IMG/VR virus record: IMGVR_UViG_3300042337_000070
Location: 1-64,000 of that record
From: a virus
DNA: 64,000 nucleotides
Reading direction: 5' to 3' (one strand)
The translations under genes and the position numbers were made by a program. This document shows, piece after piece, positions 38,801 to 47,454 of the stretch; position 1 is the first letter of the stretch, and the number at the start of each line of letters is the position of its first letter. The notes under the pieces were generated by a model. It had not been told where the DNA came from, made no database searches, and saw only the letters and a list, made by a program, of their open reading frames with translations.

Positions 38801-41800
38801 TGTATCAGCACGGCTGTTGGCACTATTTGCCATAACTCCTGCATAGTTATTTGCTGCTGTGGTAGATGTGTTAGTATATGCTCTAGAGGTTACTAGATTA
38901 GATGCTACAATCGATTCGGCATATCCATTGGCAGAGTTAGCCATAAATCCTGCACGGTTATTTGCTGCTGTGGTTGATGTATCAGTATATGATCTAGCTG
39001 TAGTCAAATTAGCTGCTACAATCGTGCTTGCTATACTATTAGATGCATTTGCCATAACTCCTGCATAGTTATTGGCTGCTGTGGTAGATGTGTTAGTGTA
39101 TGCTCTTGATGTAACAAGATTGGATGCTACAATCGATTCGGCATATCCATTGGCACTATTGGACATAAAACCAGAATAGTTATTGGCTGCTGTGGTGGAT
39201 GTATTGGTATAATCTCTGGATATTACTAAGTTGGATGCTACAATAGATGCGGCAATACCATTAGCAGAATTTGCCATCACACCAGCATAGTTATTAGATG
39301 CCGCAGTAGATGTGTTAGTATATGCTCTAGAGGTTACTAAGTTAGCAGCAACAATGGATGCGGCAATACCATTAGCAGCATTTGCCATCACACCAGCATA
39401 TCCATTGGCAGAGTTAGCCATAGCACCGGCATAGTTATTTGCAGCCGTCAAGTCTGGGCTTAGTGATGAAGCATAGGCATTAGCAGAATTTGCCATAACA
39501 CCCGCATAGTTATTTGCGGATATACCTACTGTTGCTGCATAAGCATTAGCAGCATTTGCCATTACACCGGCATAATTGTTTGCTGATATTACACTTGCAC
39601 CCCCTCCAAGAGAAAGAGCATAGGCATTAGCAGCATTTGCCATGGCACCAGCATAGTTGTTGGCTGATGTTAGTCCTGTTGCTAACGTTGTTTGAGTAGC
39701 AAATGTAGCAGATACCCAGGAATTACCTGAGTTAGCCATAAATCCGGAATAGTTGTTAGCTGATGTTAGTCCTGTTGATACCAAAGACTGTGTAGCATAT
39801 GTAGCGGCCGCATAACCATTGGATGAGTTAGCCATAACACCTGCATAGTTATTTGCAGAAGTGGCGTTGAAAGCAACAGTAGTGATTGTAGCAAATGTGG
39901 CAGACGCCCAAGAATTACCTGAGTTAGCCATAAATCCAGAATAGTTGTTGGCTGCTATTACCGATGTATTAACGTATCCTCTAACACCAGAGTCGGCAGT
40001 AGCAAATGCACCATTAACAGAATTTGCCATTACACCAGCATAGTTATTGGATGCTATTACCGAGACGTTAGTGTATTCTCTAGCAATAACTAGATTGGCA
40101 GCCACTATAGTAGCAGCAATACCGTTGGCACTATTAGCCATAAATCCAGAATAGTTATTTGCTGCTTCGGTAGATGTGTTAACATACAATCTTGCGGCCG
40201 CAACCGTGGATTCTATATTAGCATTAGCAGCATTTGCCATTACACCGGCATAATTGTTCGCTGCTACTGTAGCACTATTGGTGTATGCTCTAGCAGTTAT
40301 TAAGTTGGCTGCAACAATAGATGCGGCGATGGCGTTTGCACTATTCGCCATGAAACCTGCACGATTATTGGCCGCCGCCGTAGATGTATTAGTATATTCT
40401 CTAGAAATAACTAAATTAGCTGCTACAATCGATTCAGCATATCCGTTGCTACTGTTAGACATAACACCGGCATATACGTTAGCAGATATAGTAGCACTAT
40501 TGGTGTATGCTCTAGAGGTTACTAGATTAGATGCTACAATCGATTCAGCATATCCATTAGCACTATTCACCATTACACCTGCACGGTTATTAGCAGATAT
40601 AGTAGCACTATTAGTATATGCTCTAGCAGTTGTTAGGTTTGATGCTACAATGGATTCAGCATATCCATTGGCAGAGTTAGCCATCACACCAGCATATCCG
40701 TTGCTGCTATTGGCCATAACACCAGCATATGCGTTTGCAGAAATTTCTAAAGTGTTTGCTTTTTCAAATGCTGCAATCGTTTTGATATCTGTGTTAAAAG
40801 CAAATACGTTCGCTGAGTTTGCTTTGTTAAAGGCAGCGTTAGTTACGTCATATACAGCATTGATGAGACTCAAATTGTTTTGTAGATTGGCGATGTTTGC
40901 TGATGAGTTACCGCTTAGAATCTGAACCAATGAATAAGCATCATTTGCTTTATCAAATGCCGCTTCGGTAAATGTTATGGTTGAATATGTCGCAACAGTA
41001 TATGAGTTTACTGCATTAGACATAAATCCGGAGTATGCATTTGCCGCTACTGTAGATGTATTAACATACTGTCTTAGAGTTGTTATTGATGATGTTAAAC
41101 TAACATTCACAGCATTAGCCATAGCACCGGCATAGTTATTGGCTGCCACTGTAGCACTATTAGTATATGCTCTGGCAGTTGTTAGATTAGATGCAACAAT
41201 GGACTCGGTATACAAGTTACCGCTATTAGCCATGAAACCAGCATAGTTATTCGCTGATATGGTAGCACTATTGGTGTATGCTCTAGCAGTTATTAAGTTG
41301 GCTGCAACAATAGATGAAGCAAATCCATTAGCAGCATTTGCCATGGCACCAGCATAGTTATTGGCTGCTATACCTGTTTCATGAGCAAGAGAATTTGCTG
41401 CATTGGCTTTTGCAAATGCTGCTGTTGTGTTAGTAGCGGTACCAGCGTAGAATGCCAAATCATAAGCACTGGCTGCTAATGTGTATCCTGAGTTGGCTTT
41501 ATCAAATGCGGCATTTGCCGTATTAAATACAGGTGAAAAATCGACAGAGATAACAACATTATTTGCTTTGTTAAAGGCGGCGTTAGCAATGACACCGGCG
41601 GCATTTGCACTGTTATGAACATTATTAGAAGAGTTGAAAGAAGCAACTGCTAAATCATAAGCAACATTCGCTTTTGAAAAAGATGCAGTTATGATTGTCG
41701 TTAACCCATTAGCAAATCCGAATGATGCGTTAGCAACACCAAAAGATGCATTAGTAACAGTGTATGAGGAGTTAGTAACTGTATAGACTACGTTTACTAC

Positions 41801-42103
41801 GTCATATACAGCATTCGTATTGTTTGCTGCCGAATTAGCCACAAGATATGCAGCATTTGCTTTGTTAAACGGTGCTGATATATCAACGATAGCATTTGCA
41901 ACAGAGATAGCAGGTGCAGTTAGTGTTCCTGCCGCATCGACACTGAATATGGTATTACCATTGACCATAAGTTTGAAAACTTTTGAGGCCGGGTCATAAT
42001 TTGTAGCGGTGACACTCAAACCTAATCCAGTGTAAACTCTAGTATCTTCGGTCCATGTTGAAGTTAGATTAGCAATACTTACGTTGCTTATGACATTACT
42101 CAT
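35852..42103 (-). CDS. Very long repeat-rich tail fibre
   Basis: 2083 residues. The N-terminal third has AFDKANxA heptad-like repeats common in marine T4-like fibres. The middle (38.8-41.9 kb) is built of units such as AANNYAGVMANSANGYAESI / VASNLVTSRAYTNT. The C-terminal half resembles distal fibre domains (LPLSGGTMTGTLTLAGQV, WKNI-type) ending with a small beta domain. It is expected to be a long trimeric adhesion fibre. It starts four bases inside the PAAR-like gene's end and precedes the signal-peptide tailspike. Confidence 0.88.
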   Translation of the reverse strand: MSNVISNVSIANLTSTWTEDTRVYTGLGLSVTATNYDPASKVFKLMVNGNTIFSVDAAGTLTAPAISVANAIVDISAPFNKANAAYLVANSAANNTNAVYDVVNVVYTVTNSSYTVTNASFGVANASFGFANGLTTIITASFSKANVAYDLAVASFNSSNNVHNSANAAGVIANAAFNKANNVVISVDFSPVFNTANAAFDKANSGYTLAASAYDLAFYAGTATNTTAAFAKANAANSLAHETGIAANNYAGAMANAANGFASSIVAANLITARAYTNSATISANNYAGFMANSGNLYTESIVASNLTTARAYTNSATVAANNYAGAMANAVNVSLTSSITTLRQYVNTSTVAANAYSGFMSNAVNSYTVATYSTITFTEAAFDKANDAYSLVQILSGNSSANIANLQNNLSLINAVYDVTNAAFNKANSANVFAFNTDIKTIAAFEKANTLEISANAYAGVMANSSNGYAGVMANSANGYAESIVASNLTTARAYTNSATISANNRAGVMVNSANGYAESIVASNLVTSRAYTNSATISANVYAGVMSNSSNGYAESIVAANLVISREYTNTSTAAANNRAGFMANSANAIAASIVAANLITARAYTNSATVAANNYAGVMANAANANIESTVAAARLYVNTSTEAANNYSGFMANSANGIAATIVAANLVIAREYTNVSVIASNNYAGVMANSVNGAFATADSGVRGYVNTSVIAANNYSGFMANSGNSWASATFATITTVAFNATSANNYAGVMANSSNGYAAATYATQSLVSTGLTSANNYSGFMANSGNSWVSATFATQTTLATGLTSANNYAGAMANAANAYALSLGGGASVISANNYAGVMANAANAYAATVGISANNYAGVMANSANAYASSLSPDLTAANNYAGAMANSANGYAGVMANAANGIAASIVAANLVTSRAYTNTSTAASNNYAGVMANSANGIAASIVASNLVISRDYTNTSTTAANNYSGFMSNSANGYAESIVASNLVTSRAYTNTSTTAANNYAGVMANASNSIASTIVAANLTTARSYTDTSTTAANNRAGFMANSANGYAESIVASNLVTSRAYTNTSTTAANNYAGVMANSANSRADTKVATVTGSSGRITSTGGTTPVIDLASGVIADTNPRTGGISSITVDTYGRVTSVTGSAGYTTGSGYLPLSGGTMTGTLTLAGQVWSGNITWNNNINIGISGESSFDVGTGGQWGVWDTGSSNFWMRTNYNDHLRLVENGKNVYVYGGRLYTDTSQTYIHSGSIGSYATTGVAAGTGLTGGGTTGSLTLALSTVGAGQATYSSGISAITVDAYGRVTGVTGSANYLPLSGGTLTGRVIQSASGFGVAYDDTINNRVDSGFWETAYATTANGWPETTSTWYHLLASTHSNLSNYFSMQFAGSFFDSNALYYRATNGSGTTAWNKIWHAGNDGAASGLDADLLDGQQGSYYLNVGNMNAGTLAVIRGGTGVSTSTGSGSVVLSNSPTLVTPILGTPTSGNLSNCTFPTLNQNTTGSAGSVTATVTGTTGTNLVSGFMADNDSCRIRIGADATDAGWLEIATADNGTEPIYFRQYTGAFATVTRTLTLLDGSGNTTIPGNLTLSPANPTITSGSSYITIPNGLYVSGGTPYFQNQIQARGGIYNDTGVTLTLAGGTGGYTTVTGSCRSPIFYKSDDVAVRWTGNDFVLRGISPTIYLRDNDGSSNSAMIHVNGNTFYVLRGTGDTETWSQVNGQWPLVINLNTNGMTAGGTLNTVGNITAPNVYASRYYDNDDAAYYIDPAATSIVNQVNYALLSGQNVNTRDKVRVWSSSSYTIGMTSPFTFGAIANDYAMTFQMNNASTRGFWWGDEVHTSAQGAMSLSTDGKLTVAHSIRAGYGEGDTTVPGATYRLDISGIGHASTDFRAPSFVDSITTAYYLDPAGASNLNSATFAGTVSVPSGFTVRKQDNANEGGEFYVEKATNSTLAGNIIIDNITNSLRIFEGASPFRGVTLDISACGSPSTLIHSGNINSFVSRIRMQSMTISVINTFPALTSTYSGQMFMLIVNGTCFTPADSPSPFSVSGTTITWNGASVWSVNPGDVVTAIYSY
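38800..41900. repeat. DNA repeats encoding fibre shaft units
   Basis: Dozens of imperfect in-frame copies of about 90-100 bp encode the NNYAGVMANS/AYTNTST module. Copies differ mainly at third positions, but blocks such as the Ala-Asn-Asn-Tyr codons recur nearly identically, giving substrate for recombination and length change. Confidence 0.8.
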
Positions 42104-42741
42104 AGCGTTACTCTATCTCCTGATTCTTCAACAACAGGATTACCATTTTCGTCGTAAACATAAATCAAGTTTGATGGATCTAAGGTTGTTGTGTAATTGG
42201 ACATAATAAATTTATTGTTTGATGTCTGACCAGTCAATACTTGTCCAGACAGGGATCCTAAACCAGCACCTTGTATATTCTTTAAAATAAGAAGACCGTT
42301 GTTTCCACCTACGTTTGTGAAGTTGTGAATCTGTCCTACAACCTGGCCAGCTACACTTACAATCTCACCTATGCTCAGATTACCAAAACCTTGTAGAATA
42401 GAACCCAGGCCGCCACCAAAACCACCGAGCATTCCATATGCCTGGACTTTAGTTGCGCCTGTCATTGGTGTGGGAAAATTTTGAACGTGGGGAATCATAC
42501 CCATAACGTCGGGCGCAGACTGATCAATCATAGCGACGATCATAGGAATGCCTTGCACCATAATCTGTTTGCCTGCCATACCGGAAGCAACAGAAACCAA
42601 TTGACCAAGCATGTTGTGACTATTAACGTCACCTTGAACAGCGGCCAATTGGTTTTCTATCATAACTTTTGTATTTAAACCAGTGCCTACAGTTACAGCA
42701 CCGCAGGCTCTTTTATCTCCTACCCTATGAGGTGGTGCCAT
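42100..42741 (-). CDS. PAAR-like baseplate spike-tip protein
   Basis: 213 residues. The N-terminus (HRVGDKRACGAVTVGTG, then AAVQGDVNSH) matches the PAAR pattern of paired glycines and HxxGD-like turns that cap the T4 gp5 spike as gp5.4. The rest is glycine-rich and may be an extension linking to the fibre or baseplate. A late-type box lies inside the upstream dUTPase gene. Confidence 0.65.
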   Translation of the reverse strand: MAPPHRVGDKRACGAVTVGTGLNTKVMIENQLAAVQGDVNSHNMLGQLVSVASGMAGKQIMVQGIPMIVAMIDQSAPDVMGMIPHVQNFPTPMTGATKVQAYGMLGGFGGGLGSILQGFGNLSIGEIVSVAGQVVGQIHNFTNVGGNNGLLILKNIQGAGLGSLSGQVLTGQTSNNKFIMSNYTTTLDPSNLIYVYDENGNPVVEESGDRVTL

Positions 42742-43345
42742 TCTTTTTCGGTCTTCCTCTTCCTCGCTTTGGAGGTTCTTGTTTTACAAAATCTGGAATT
42801 TTAGGTTCTGTAATATTTAGGGTGATAGTTCCGTCTACTATTTCAGACACTCCAGTAGAACCCATACCACCGATACGACTTGTCTTAGGCAGAGGTCGCC
42901 ATACAGTCTCATTGATTTCATACTCGGCATCTTTGATTAGTTCTGCCTGAGCAATTCGATCACCATTGGTGATCTTGATAGCATTATCTGAAATATTCCA
43001 GATAAGCACCATCAGTTCTTCAACATAATCCGAATCGATAACACCCTCGGCGTTAGCGAGAACAAGACCCTGCTTTAATGATAGTCCTGACCGTGCATGA
43101 ACACGAACTGAATAACCCTGGGGAATGTCCATGATTAGACCTGTTGGAACCATGATACGATCACCAGGCTGAATAACAATCATACCATTCAGAGGACGAG
43201 TAAATGATTTATTCATACGAGAGAAACCTTTATATTCTCTCTTACCATGAGACTGAAACTGTAAATCAAAGCAAGCTGAACCTACGGTTGCTTTTCTAGG
43301 AACTTGATTTGCAGGATGTGTTTTCCAAACTTTCAATGTTGTCAT
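42725..43345 (-). CDS. dut: dUTPase with C-terminal AT-hook-like tail
   Basis: 206 residues with dUTPase motifs 1-5: GSACFDL, ARSGLSLKQG, NAEGVIDSDYVEEL, GDRIAQAEL and RIGGMGSTGV. It hydrolyses dUTP to dUMP. About 45 extra residues follow motif 5 and end PPKRGRGRPKKNG, a canonical AT-hook core (RGRP) for minor-groove binding. The fifth motif is followed by this extension rather than ending the protein, as in normal ~150-aa trimeric enzymes. Confidence 0.9.
   Translation of the reverse strand: MTTLKVWKTHPANQVPRKATVGSACFDLQFQSHGKREYKGFSRMNKSFTRPLNGMIVIQPGDRIMVPTGLIMDIPQGYSVRVHARSGLSLKQGLVLANAEGVIDSDYVEELMVLIWNISDNAIKITNGDRIAQAELIKDAEYEINETVWRPLPKTSRIGGMGSTGVSEIVDGTITLNITEPKIPDFVKQEPPKRGRGRPKKNGTTS
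42814..42820 (-). promoter_or_regulatory. Internal late-type box CTAAATA
   Basis: Minus strand CTAAATATTAC inside the dUTPase gene, about 75 bp before the PAAR/tail-fibre genes. Its position suits late expression of the structural genes. Confidence 0.4.
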
Positions 43346-43360
43346 AACAAACTCACTTTC

Positions 43361-43774
43361 TTAATCGTCTTCTGTGTGTCTCTTCTTGCCTAGTGAATAC
43401 TTAGCAACCAAGTTCCACTCTGGTTTTTCTGTATATGAAATGATCTTGATTCTGTTTAGAGGAGTTAATGGTTCGTTACTCTTGTTTGAATCGACTAGAG
43501 TAACAAGTTCCCATTCTGCTAATAGATTAGCAATTGTGTTTCTACGTCCACGATCTTCTTCTGAGAAGTCTGTTGCTTTACCATCAAGCATGAACATCTC
43601 TTTGAAGTGAACAAGATAATAACGACCTTGCTTATGTAATATATGACAAGACTGATATAGTGTTTTATCTTTCTTAGATGCAACACCGATTCTCGTTAAT
43701 GTCTCTTTCACTTTTAAGAAGGCTTGAGGATCAGGAAGTTTTACTTCCACGAAGTCTTCTAGGTTTGCTGTCAT
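43361..43774 (-). CDS. regA: RegA translational repressor
   Basis: ATG at 43774 (AGGTGG upstream). 137 residues; FLKVKETLTRIGVASKKDKT, LYQSCHILHKQGRYYLVHFK and the EEDRGRRNTIANLL region follow T4 RegA closely, with a short insertion before the last strand. RegA binds the start regions of early mRNAs and blocks ribosomes. Gene order gp44-gp62-regA is as in T4 apart from the inserted DUF262 gene. Confidence 0.93.
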   Translation of the reverse strand: MTANLEDFVEVKLPDPQAFLKVKETLTRIGVASKKDKTLYQSCHILHKQGRYYLVHFKEMFMLDGKATDFSEEDRGRRNTIANLLAEWELVTLVDSNKSNEPLTPLNRIKIISYTEKPEWNLVAKYSLGKKRHTEDD

Positions 43775-44147
43775 TTGTGCCACCTTTATCTAATCTTTTT
43801 CTTATTTCTTCCAACTGGGTAGCAGTCAACAAAACCAAAGCCTCTTTTGCCTTTTCGTTAGAGTATTTGTAATACTCTTTCACAGCATCCAGGTTTTCAA
43901 TGGTTTCACGCTTCTCCCATTTTCTAAAAGGGCGTTTATAGCCTCTGATGCTATTTAGTAGATAATGGTATTGCATGGTACCAGGTAGATTAGGAAACCT
44001 ATTCATTTCATTAGCTTGCAAAATGCAATCATAGTGAAACGAGATTGCCCGGTTCACTATGAAAGCATTATACTGTTTGTCCTCCTCCAGCACAGGAGTT
44101 TTGTGCTGGAGGATGCTTGGTATTATATCTTTAAAAAGATCAACCAT
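43731..44147 (-). CDS. 62: Clamp-loader small subunit (gp62)
   Basis: 138 residues resembling the shortened gp62 of T4-like cyanophages: YNAFIVNRAISFHYDCILQA, NEMNRFPNLPGTMQYHYLLN and KEYYKYSNEKAKEALVLL. It completes the gp44/62 clamp loader. Overlaps regA by about 44 bp. Confidence 0.85.
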   Translation of the reverse strand: MVDLFKDIIPSILQHKTPVLEEDKQYNAFIVNRAISFHYDCILQANEMNRFPNLPGTMQYHYLLNSIRGYKRPFRKWEKRETIENLDAVKEYYKYSNEKAKEALVLLTATQLEEIRKRLDKGGTNDSKPRRLRGSKTS

Positions 44148-45672
44148 TCACTACCTCTTTAGGATTAGGACGGGCACTTTGCATACGATTCTTTCCCGTC
44201 TCAATAACTTCATAGTTGCCCTTAATACGATGTCCGCCACGGGCAACAGGGACGATTTCATTCACTTCATACTTGTGTGACTCTGAAAGTGGAACACCAG
44301 CTTCAACAAGAGCCTCATCCCTTGACACACCTGAGCGGCTACCAACTTTAGCAATGATAGCGGCATTCTCTAGATTCGTCAAGTCTTCCTTGAGGTCTGC
44401 AAGGATATAACGAACACGTGCCCAATCAGTGAATGTATAACGTGAACCACCTTCACCTGTTACAGACTCCTTAGAAGAATGCTTCTGGTCACCGTTATGC
44501 TTATTGAATGACCATTCATGAGCAGACTTCTTTTGCTTCTTAGAAGAGGGAGAAGTGAAGAAAGAGTAGGTACCCGTAGCATTCAGGCGAGCATGTTCTT
44601 TATCAAGGAACCACTTTGCAAATGCACTAGCATTCTTGATAGTATATTGACCATCAATACCAATAGGCTTACTCCAGTTATTACCCTTCTGTAGCAAGAA
44701 GGAGATAGTATAGAACATGTTGTATAGGGAAGAACGACTAAACTTTTTTAGCTTGCTCTCGCCGTAGGCAACGCAACCATCTGCCATAATACGAAGAATC
44801 TTTGCGGTTAGTTCCTTATCTTTAGAAGAGATAACGATATTCATCTGAGGATCAGGATACGAACCCATGAACGCATTAAGATCACGTTCATTATATCCTT
44901 CGTAGGTGTTGCAGTTGATATAGCGAAGCATTTCGGCAACGAACAGAGTATCACCCTTATGATCCAAACTATACTCTCCGGACATCTGCTTAACTTTTGA
45001 TAGAGTCCAACGAAGGTTCATATCATCACGGCAAAGATCGATGATCCATCGATTGATTGGATTGTAATTGAGAATACGGCGCTCATGATTGGTCATAGGC
45101 ATCATGTCATTAGACGTAATGAACACCTGTGCCAACTCACGAAGATCACCAGTCCGATAGGTTGTAACAACCACAGGAATATCACGAAGATATTCCTGTG
45201 CCTCTTCTGGCATCTTAGAGAAAAGACCCTTAACGTAAATGCTACCGGACTCTTCTGGGTTCTTTAGTTCGATAAGGGAGAGAGGCTTGAAGTTAATACG
45301 GTCTTCAAAGTACCGAGCAATCGTATCAATACGATGCTGACCGTCAAGGACAAGATACTTAAAACCCTGATTTGAAATGTTCTCAAAGTATTCGAGATTG
45401 TCCTTGATAAACTCGTAGTTTGGTTCGTTACGAGTCAAACGACTGCGGAGACTTTCAATGATAGGATCAATTTCTGCAATCTGAAATAGATCCTTACATG
45501 ATCCGCCATTGAAAAGAAACGTCAAATAGGACGCCTTCTTCCAATCAATCCATTCAATTAGAAGTCGCTGAAGCTTTTCCCGATCATAGAAAAACTCCTT
45601 ATTGTGGTGCATTGCATAGATTTCACCAACGGTGAAAGCACGAACATTAGACTCAATCTGTTGGGATACATT
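44140..45672 (-). CDS. DUF262/DGQHR-like protein with HNH-type C-terminus
   Basis: The likely GTG start at 45672 follows AGAGGAAG; about 510 residues. YLVLDGQHRIDTIARYF is the ParB-like/DUF262 nucleotide-binding motif of GmrSD-type enzymes. The C-terminus has HKYEVNEIVPVARGGH and a downstream N/K/R pattern of a degenerate HNH nuclease. Known DUF262-HNH proteins are modification-dependent nucleases or defence components. It interrupts the otherwise conserved gp44-gp62 order and has its own promoter and double-hairpin leader. Confidence 0.7.
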   Translation of the reverse strand, partial: NVSQQIESNVRAFTVGEIYAMHHNKEFFYDREKLQRLLIEWIDWKKASYLTFLFNGGSCKDLFQIAEIDPIIESLRSRLTRNEPNYEFIKDNLEYFENISNQGFKYLVLDGQHRIDTIARYFEDRINFKPLSLIELKNPEESGSIYVKGLFSKMPEEAQEYLRDIPVVVTTYRTGDLRELAQVFITSNDMMPMTNHERRILNYNPINRWIIDLCRDDMNLRWTLSKVKQMSGEYSLDHKGDTLFVAEMLRYINCNTYEGYNERDLNAFMGSYPDPQMNIVISSKDKELTAKILRIMADGCVAYGESKLKKFSRSSLYNMFYTISFLLQKGNNWSKPIGIDGQYTIKNASAFAKWFLDKEHARLNATGTYSFFTSPSSKKQKKSAHEWSFNKHNGDQKHSSKESVTGEGGSRYTFTDWARVRYILADLKEDLTNLENAAIIAKVGSRSGVSRDEALVEAGVPLSESHKYEVNEIVPVARGGHRIKGNYEVIETGKNRMQSARPNPKEVVNG

Positions 45673-45711
45673 CTGTAGCACGGTATTTCTTCCTCTTCGG
45701 TTACAAGAAAT

Positions 45712-45755
45712 GGGAAGGAAGCACTTCACTTCCTTCCCACTGTCGAAATCGACAG
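45712..45755 (-). other. Two tandem leader hairpins
   Basis: A 10-bp GGGAAGGAAG/CTTCCTTCCC stem (45712-45738) and a 6-bp CTGTCG/CGACAG stem (45740-45755) fill the leader between the promoter and the GTG start of the DUF262 gene. Confidence 0.75.
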
Positions 45756-45762
45756 TATGTAT

Positions 45763-45791
45763 ATACTACTATATTGACTTAGGAATGTCAA
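45763..45791 (-). promoter_or_regulatory. Sigma70-type promoter (TTGACA-17-TAGTAT)
   Basis: -35 at 45786-45791; -10 TAGTAT at 45763-45768. Lies just after the gp44 stop. Confidence 0.6.
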
Positions 45792-45794
45792 GCA

Positions 45795-46733
45795 TTATTT
45801 CACTTCACATTCGATCATAATCTCAGTGAGGCAAGCAACAAGATTCAATTCTTGATCGGCAACAAATGCCGACTGATACTGATACTTTGCCAGTGTAACA
45901 ACCGCAACAGGGATTGTCTCTGGTTTCAGATACTCATACAGGTTATCATAAACAGAACGATAGATGCGAGTAGGATCGATGTCAGAATTTAACACAACCC
46001 ATTTACGCATGGCAGTGAAGTCTTTATCTTTGATAGACTTGATTAGTTCATTGAGGCTGCGAACGCTATCAAGTTGAGAAACAAGACCAGAATCAATGCC
46101 TCCAGAAACAGAATACCGTTGTAACTCATTAAGAGTTCTGCGATAATCCGGAAAATACTTTTCAACGACCTTTGCGAGGACTTGCTTGTCATATTCCACA
46201 CCCTCTTTTGAAACGATCTGTTCCAGACGCTTGAACATTCTGCCAGCCATTTGAGGCTTCTCGTTGTTCTTGAGCGTAAAGTCCACAACAGAACAACGAG
46301 AATGAATAGCGTCTTTGATCTTCGCTTTGAAATTACAAGTGAAGATGAATGAACAGTTAGAAGAAAACTTTTCGATAACACCTCTTAAGGCATCTTGAGT
46401 GTCAGGTGTTAGACCGTCGGCCTCGTCTAGAATGATAACCTTACGTCCGCCAGTCAGAGATACAGTTGACGCATATCCAACGACCTTCGTTCTTAGAACA
46501 TCGATACCACGTTCCTCAGATGAATTGATAAAGAGGTAGTTACAACCAATCTCGTCACACATGGCCATGGCTGCGGTCGTCTTACCGCAGCCAGCAGGAC
46601 CTGACAATAGAAGATTTGGAATCTCACCATTGTTCACATACTCTTGAAACGCTTTCTTTATCCGATCGGGGAGAATACAGTCCTCAATCTTATGAGGTCT
46701 GTAGCGTTCGACCCAGAGGAAGTCTTCACTCAT
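45795..46733 (-). CDS. 44: Clamp-loader ATPase (gp44)
   Basis: Start at 46733 (MSEDFLWVERYRPHK). 312 residues; Walker A GPAGCGKT (45-52), Walker B ILDEADGLT and sensor FTCNFKAKI, arginine finger SRC. AAA+ subunit that opens and loads the gp45 clamp with gp62. Confidence 0.94.
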   Translation of the reverse strand: MSEDFLWVERYRPHKIEDCILPDRIKKAFQEYVNNGEIPNLLLSGPAGCGKTTAAMAMCDEIGCNYLFINSSEERGIDVLRTKVVGYASTVSLTGGRKVIILDEADGLTPDTQDALRGVIEKFSSNCSFIFTCNFKAKIKDAIHSRCSVVDFTLKNNEKPQMAGRMFKRLEQIVSKEGVEYDKQVLAKVVEKYFPDYRRTLNELQRYSVSGGIDSGLVSQLDSVRSLNELIKSIKDKDFTAMRKWVVLNSDIDPTRIYRSVYDNLYEYLKPETIPVAVVTLAKYQYQSAFVADQELNLVACLTEIMIECEVK

Positions 46734-46890
46734 TGTCATCCTTTCCATAACGAATTGCATTCATATACATTATAACAGACACTAGCAGGAAAAACAACCA
46801 GTGCATAATGTCGTCATGGTCTAATGACCAGAAAACGAGAGCAGCCATAAGATTGGCTGCCCCTACAATTTCAAATGCTAGTTCAATCAT
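46726..46890 (-). CDS. 54-aa two-helix membrane protein
   Basis: MIELAFEIVGAANLMAALVF, then IMHWLFFLLVSVIMYMNA: two hydrophobic helices. ATG at 46890 overlaps the DsbA-like gene stop as ATGA and its stop overlaps the gp44 start, so it is embedded in the operon. Function unknown. Confidence 0.65.
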   Translation of the reverse strand: MIELAFEIVGAANLMAALVFWSLDHDDIMHWLFFLLVSVIMYMNAIRYGKDDNE

Positions 46891-47183
46891 GGTGCGGTCT
46901 TTCTTAGAACCTCATCATAGAAAGTTTCAAACTGATTGTTCTCTTCGACCTCATCATTGTAGTTTGCCTTGAAGTAAACCTTAGCGAGACGACGAATCAT
47001 TCGCTTATCCACACCCAACTTATCGAATGTCTCACCGATAATCTCTTTCTGTAAATCTCGCTCTGCACCAACACGAGTCATGGAGTCATTTAGTTCCATG
47101 ATTGCCTTACGAAGAACCTTTTTATCTTCTGGTGATAGAGCCTCGACAGAAGTGGTTGCGCTATTGTGACCGATCATACCCAT
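46887..47183 (-). CDS. DsbA-like dsDNA-binding protein (T4 late transcription type)
   Basis: 98 residues; ELNDSMTRVGAERDLQKEII and RRLAKVYFKANYNDEVEENN resemble the T4 DsbA family of small helical DNA-binding proteins that assist late transcription. The N-terminal MGMIGHNSA is common in alphaproteobacterial phage proteins. Confidence 0.6.
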   Translation of the reverse strand: MGMIGHNSATTSVEALSPEDKKVLRKAIMELNDSMTRVGAERDLQKEIIGETFDKLGVDKRMIRRLAKVYFKANYNDEVEENNQFETFYDEVLRKTAP

Positions 47184-47184
47184 T

Positions 47185-47454
47185 TCACTTTACTCCATCT
47201 TTTAGTTGAATGATTGCAGAAGGATTGATGCAAAGAAATCCATCACCATGTCCTTTCACATAGTCGAAAGGTTCGACAGCATATCCACCAGCATCAATGC
47301 ACGATTCTTTGAATGCTTTACGATGGGCCATCCATTCGTTTGAATCTGTGATAGCCCAGTAAAGAAACACTATCACAAAAAGTATAGTGCTGACAATGTA
47401 AGCGGCAAATGAGACTTCCGCCCACAGAATGTTTCCCTCATAATCTCTAAACAT
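47185..47454 (-). CDS. Single-pass membrane protein
   Basis: Start at 47454 inside TGATG with the clamp stop. 89 residues; transmembrane helix FAAYIVSTILFVIVFLYW and a soluble tail with two cysteines. Function unknown. Confidence 0.65.
   Translation of the reverse strand: MFRDYEGNILWAEVSFAAYIVSTILFVIVFLYWAITDSNEWMAHRKAFKESCIDAGGYAVEPFDYVKGHGDGFLCINPSAIIQLKDGVK

Noticed and set aside
40254-40925. 223-aa plus-strand ORF in the fibre region
   Set aside because: Repetitive antisense of the tail-fibre repeats; no ribosome site.
38800-41900. CRISPR-like array
   Set aside because: The repeats are in-frame, imperfect and without spacers of constant length; they encode protein repeats.
43935-43960. 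Further CTAAATA boxes inside gp62 and at about 58.27 kb
   Set aside because: They lie inside early genes far from any downstream start, so they are likely chance matches.
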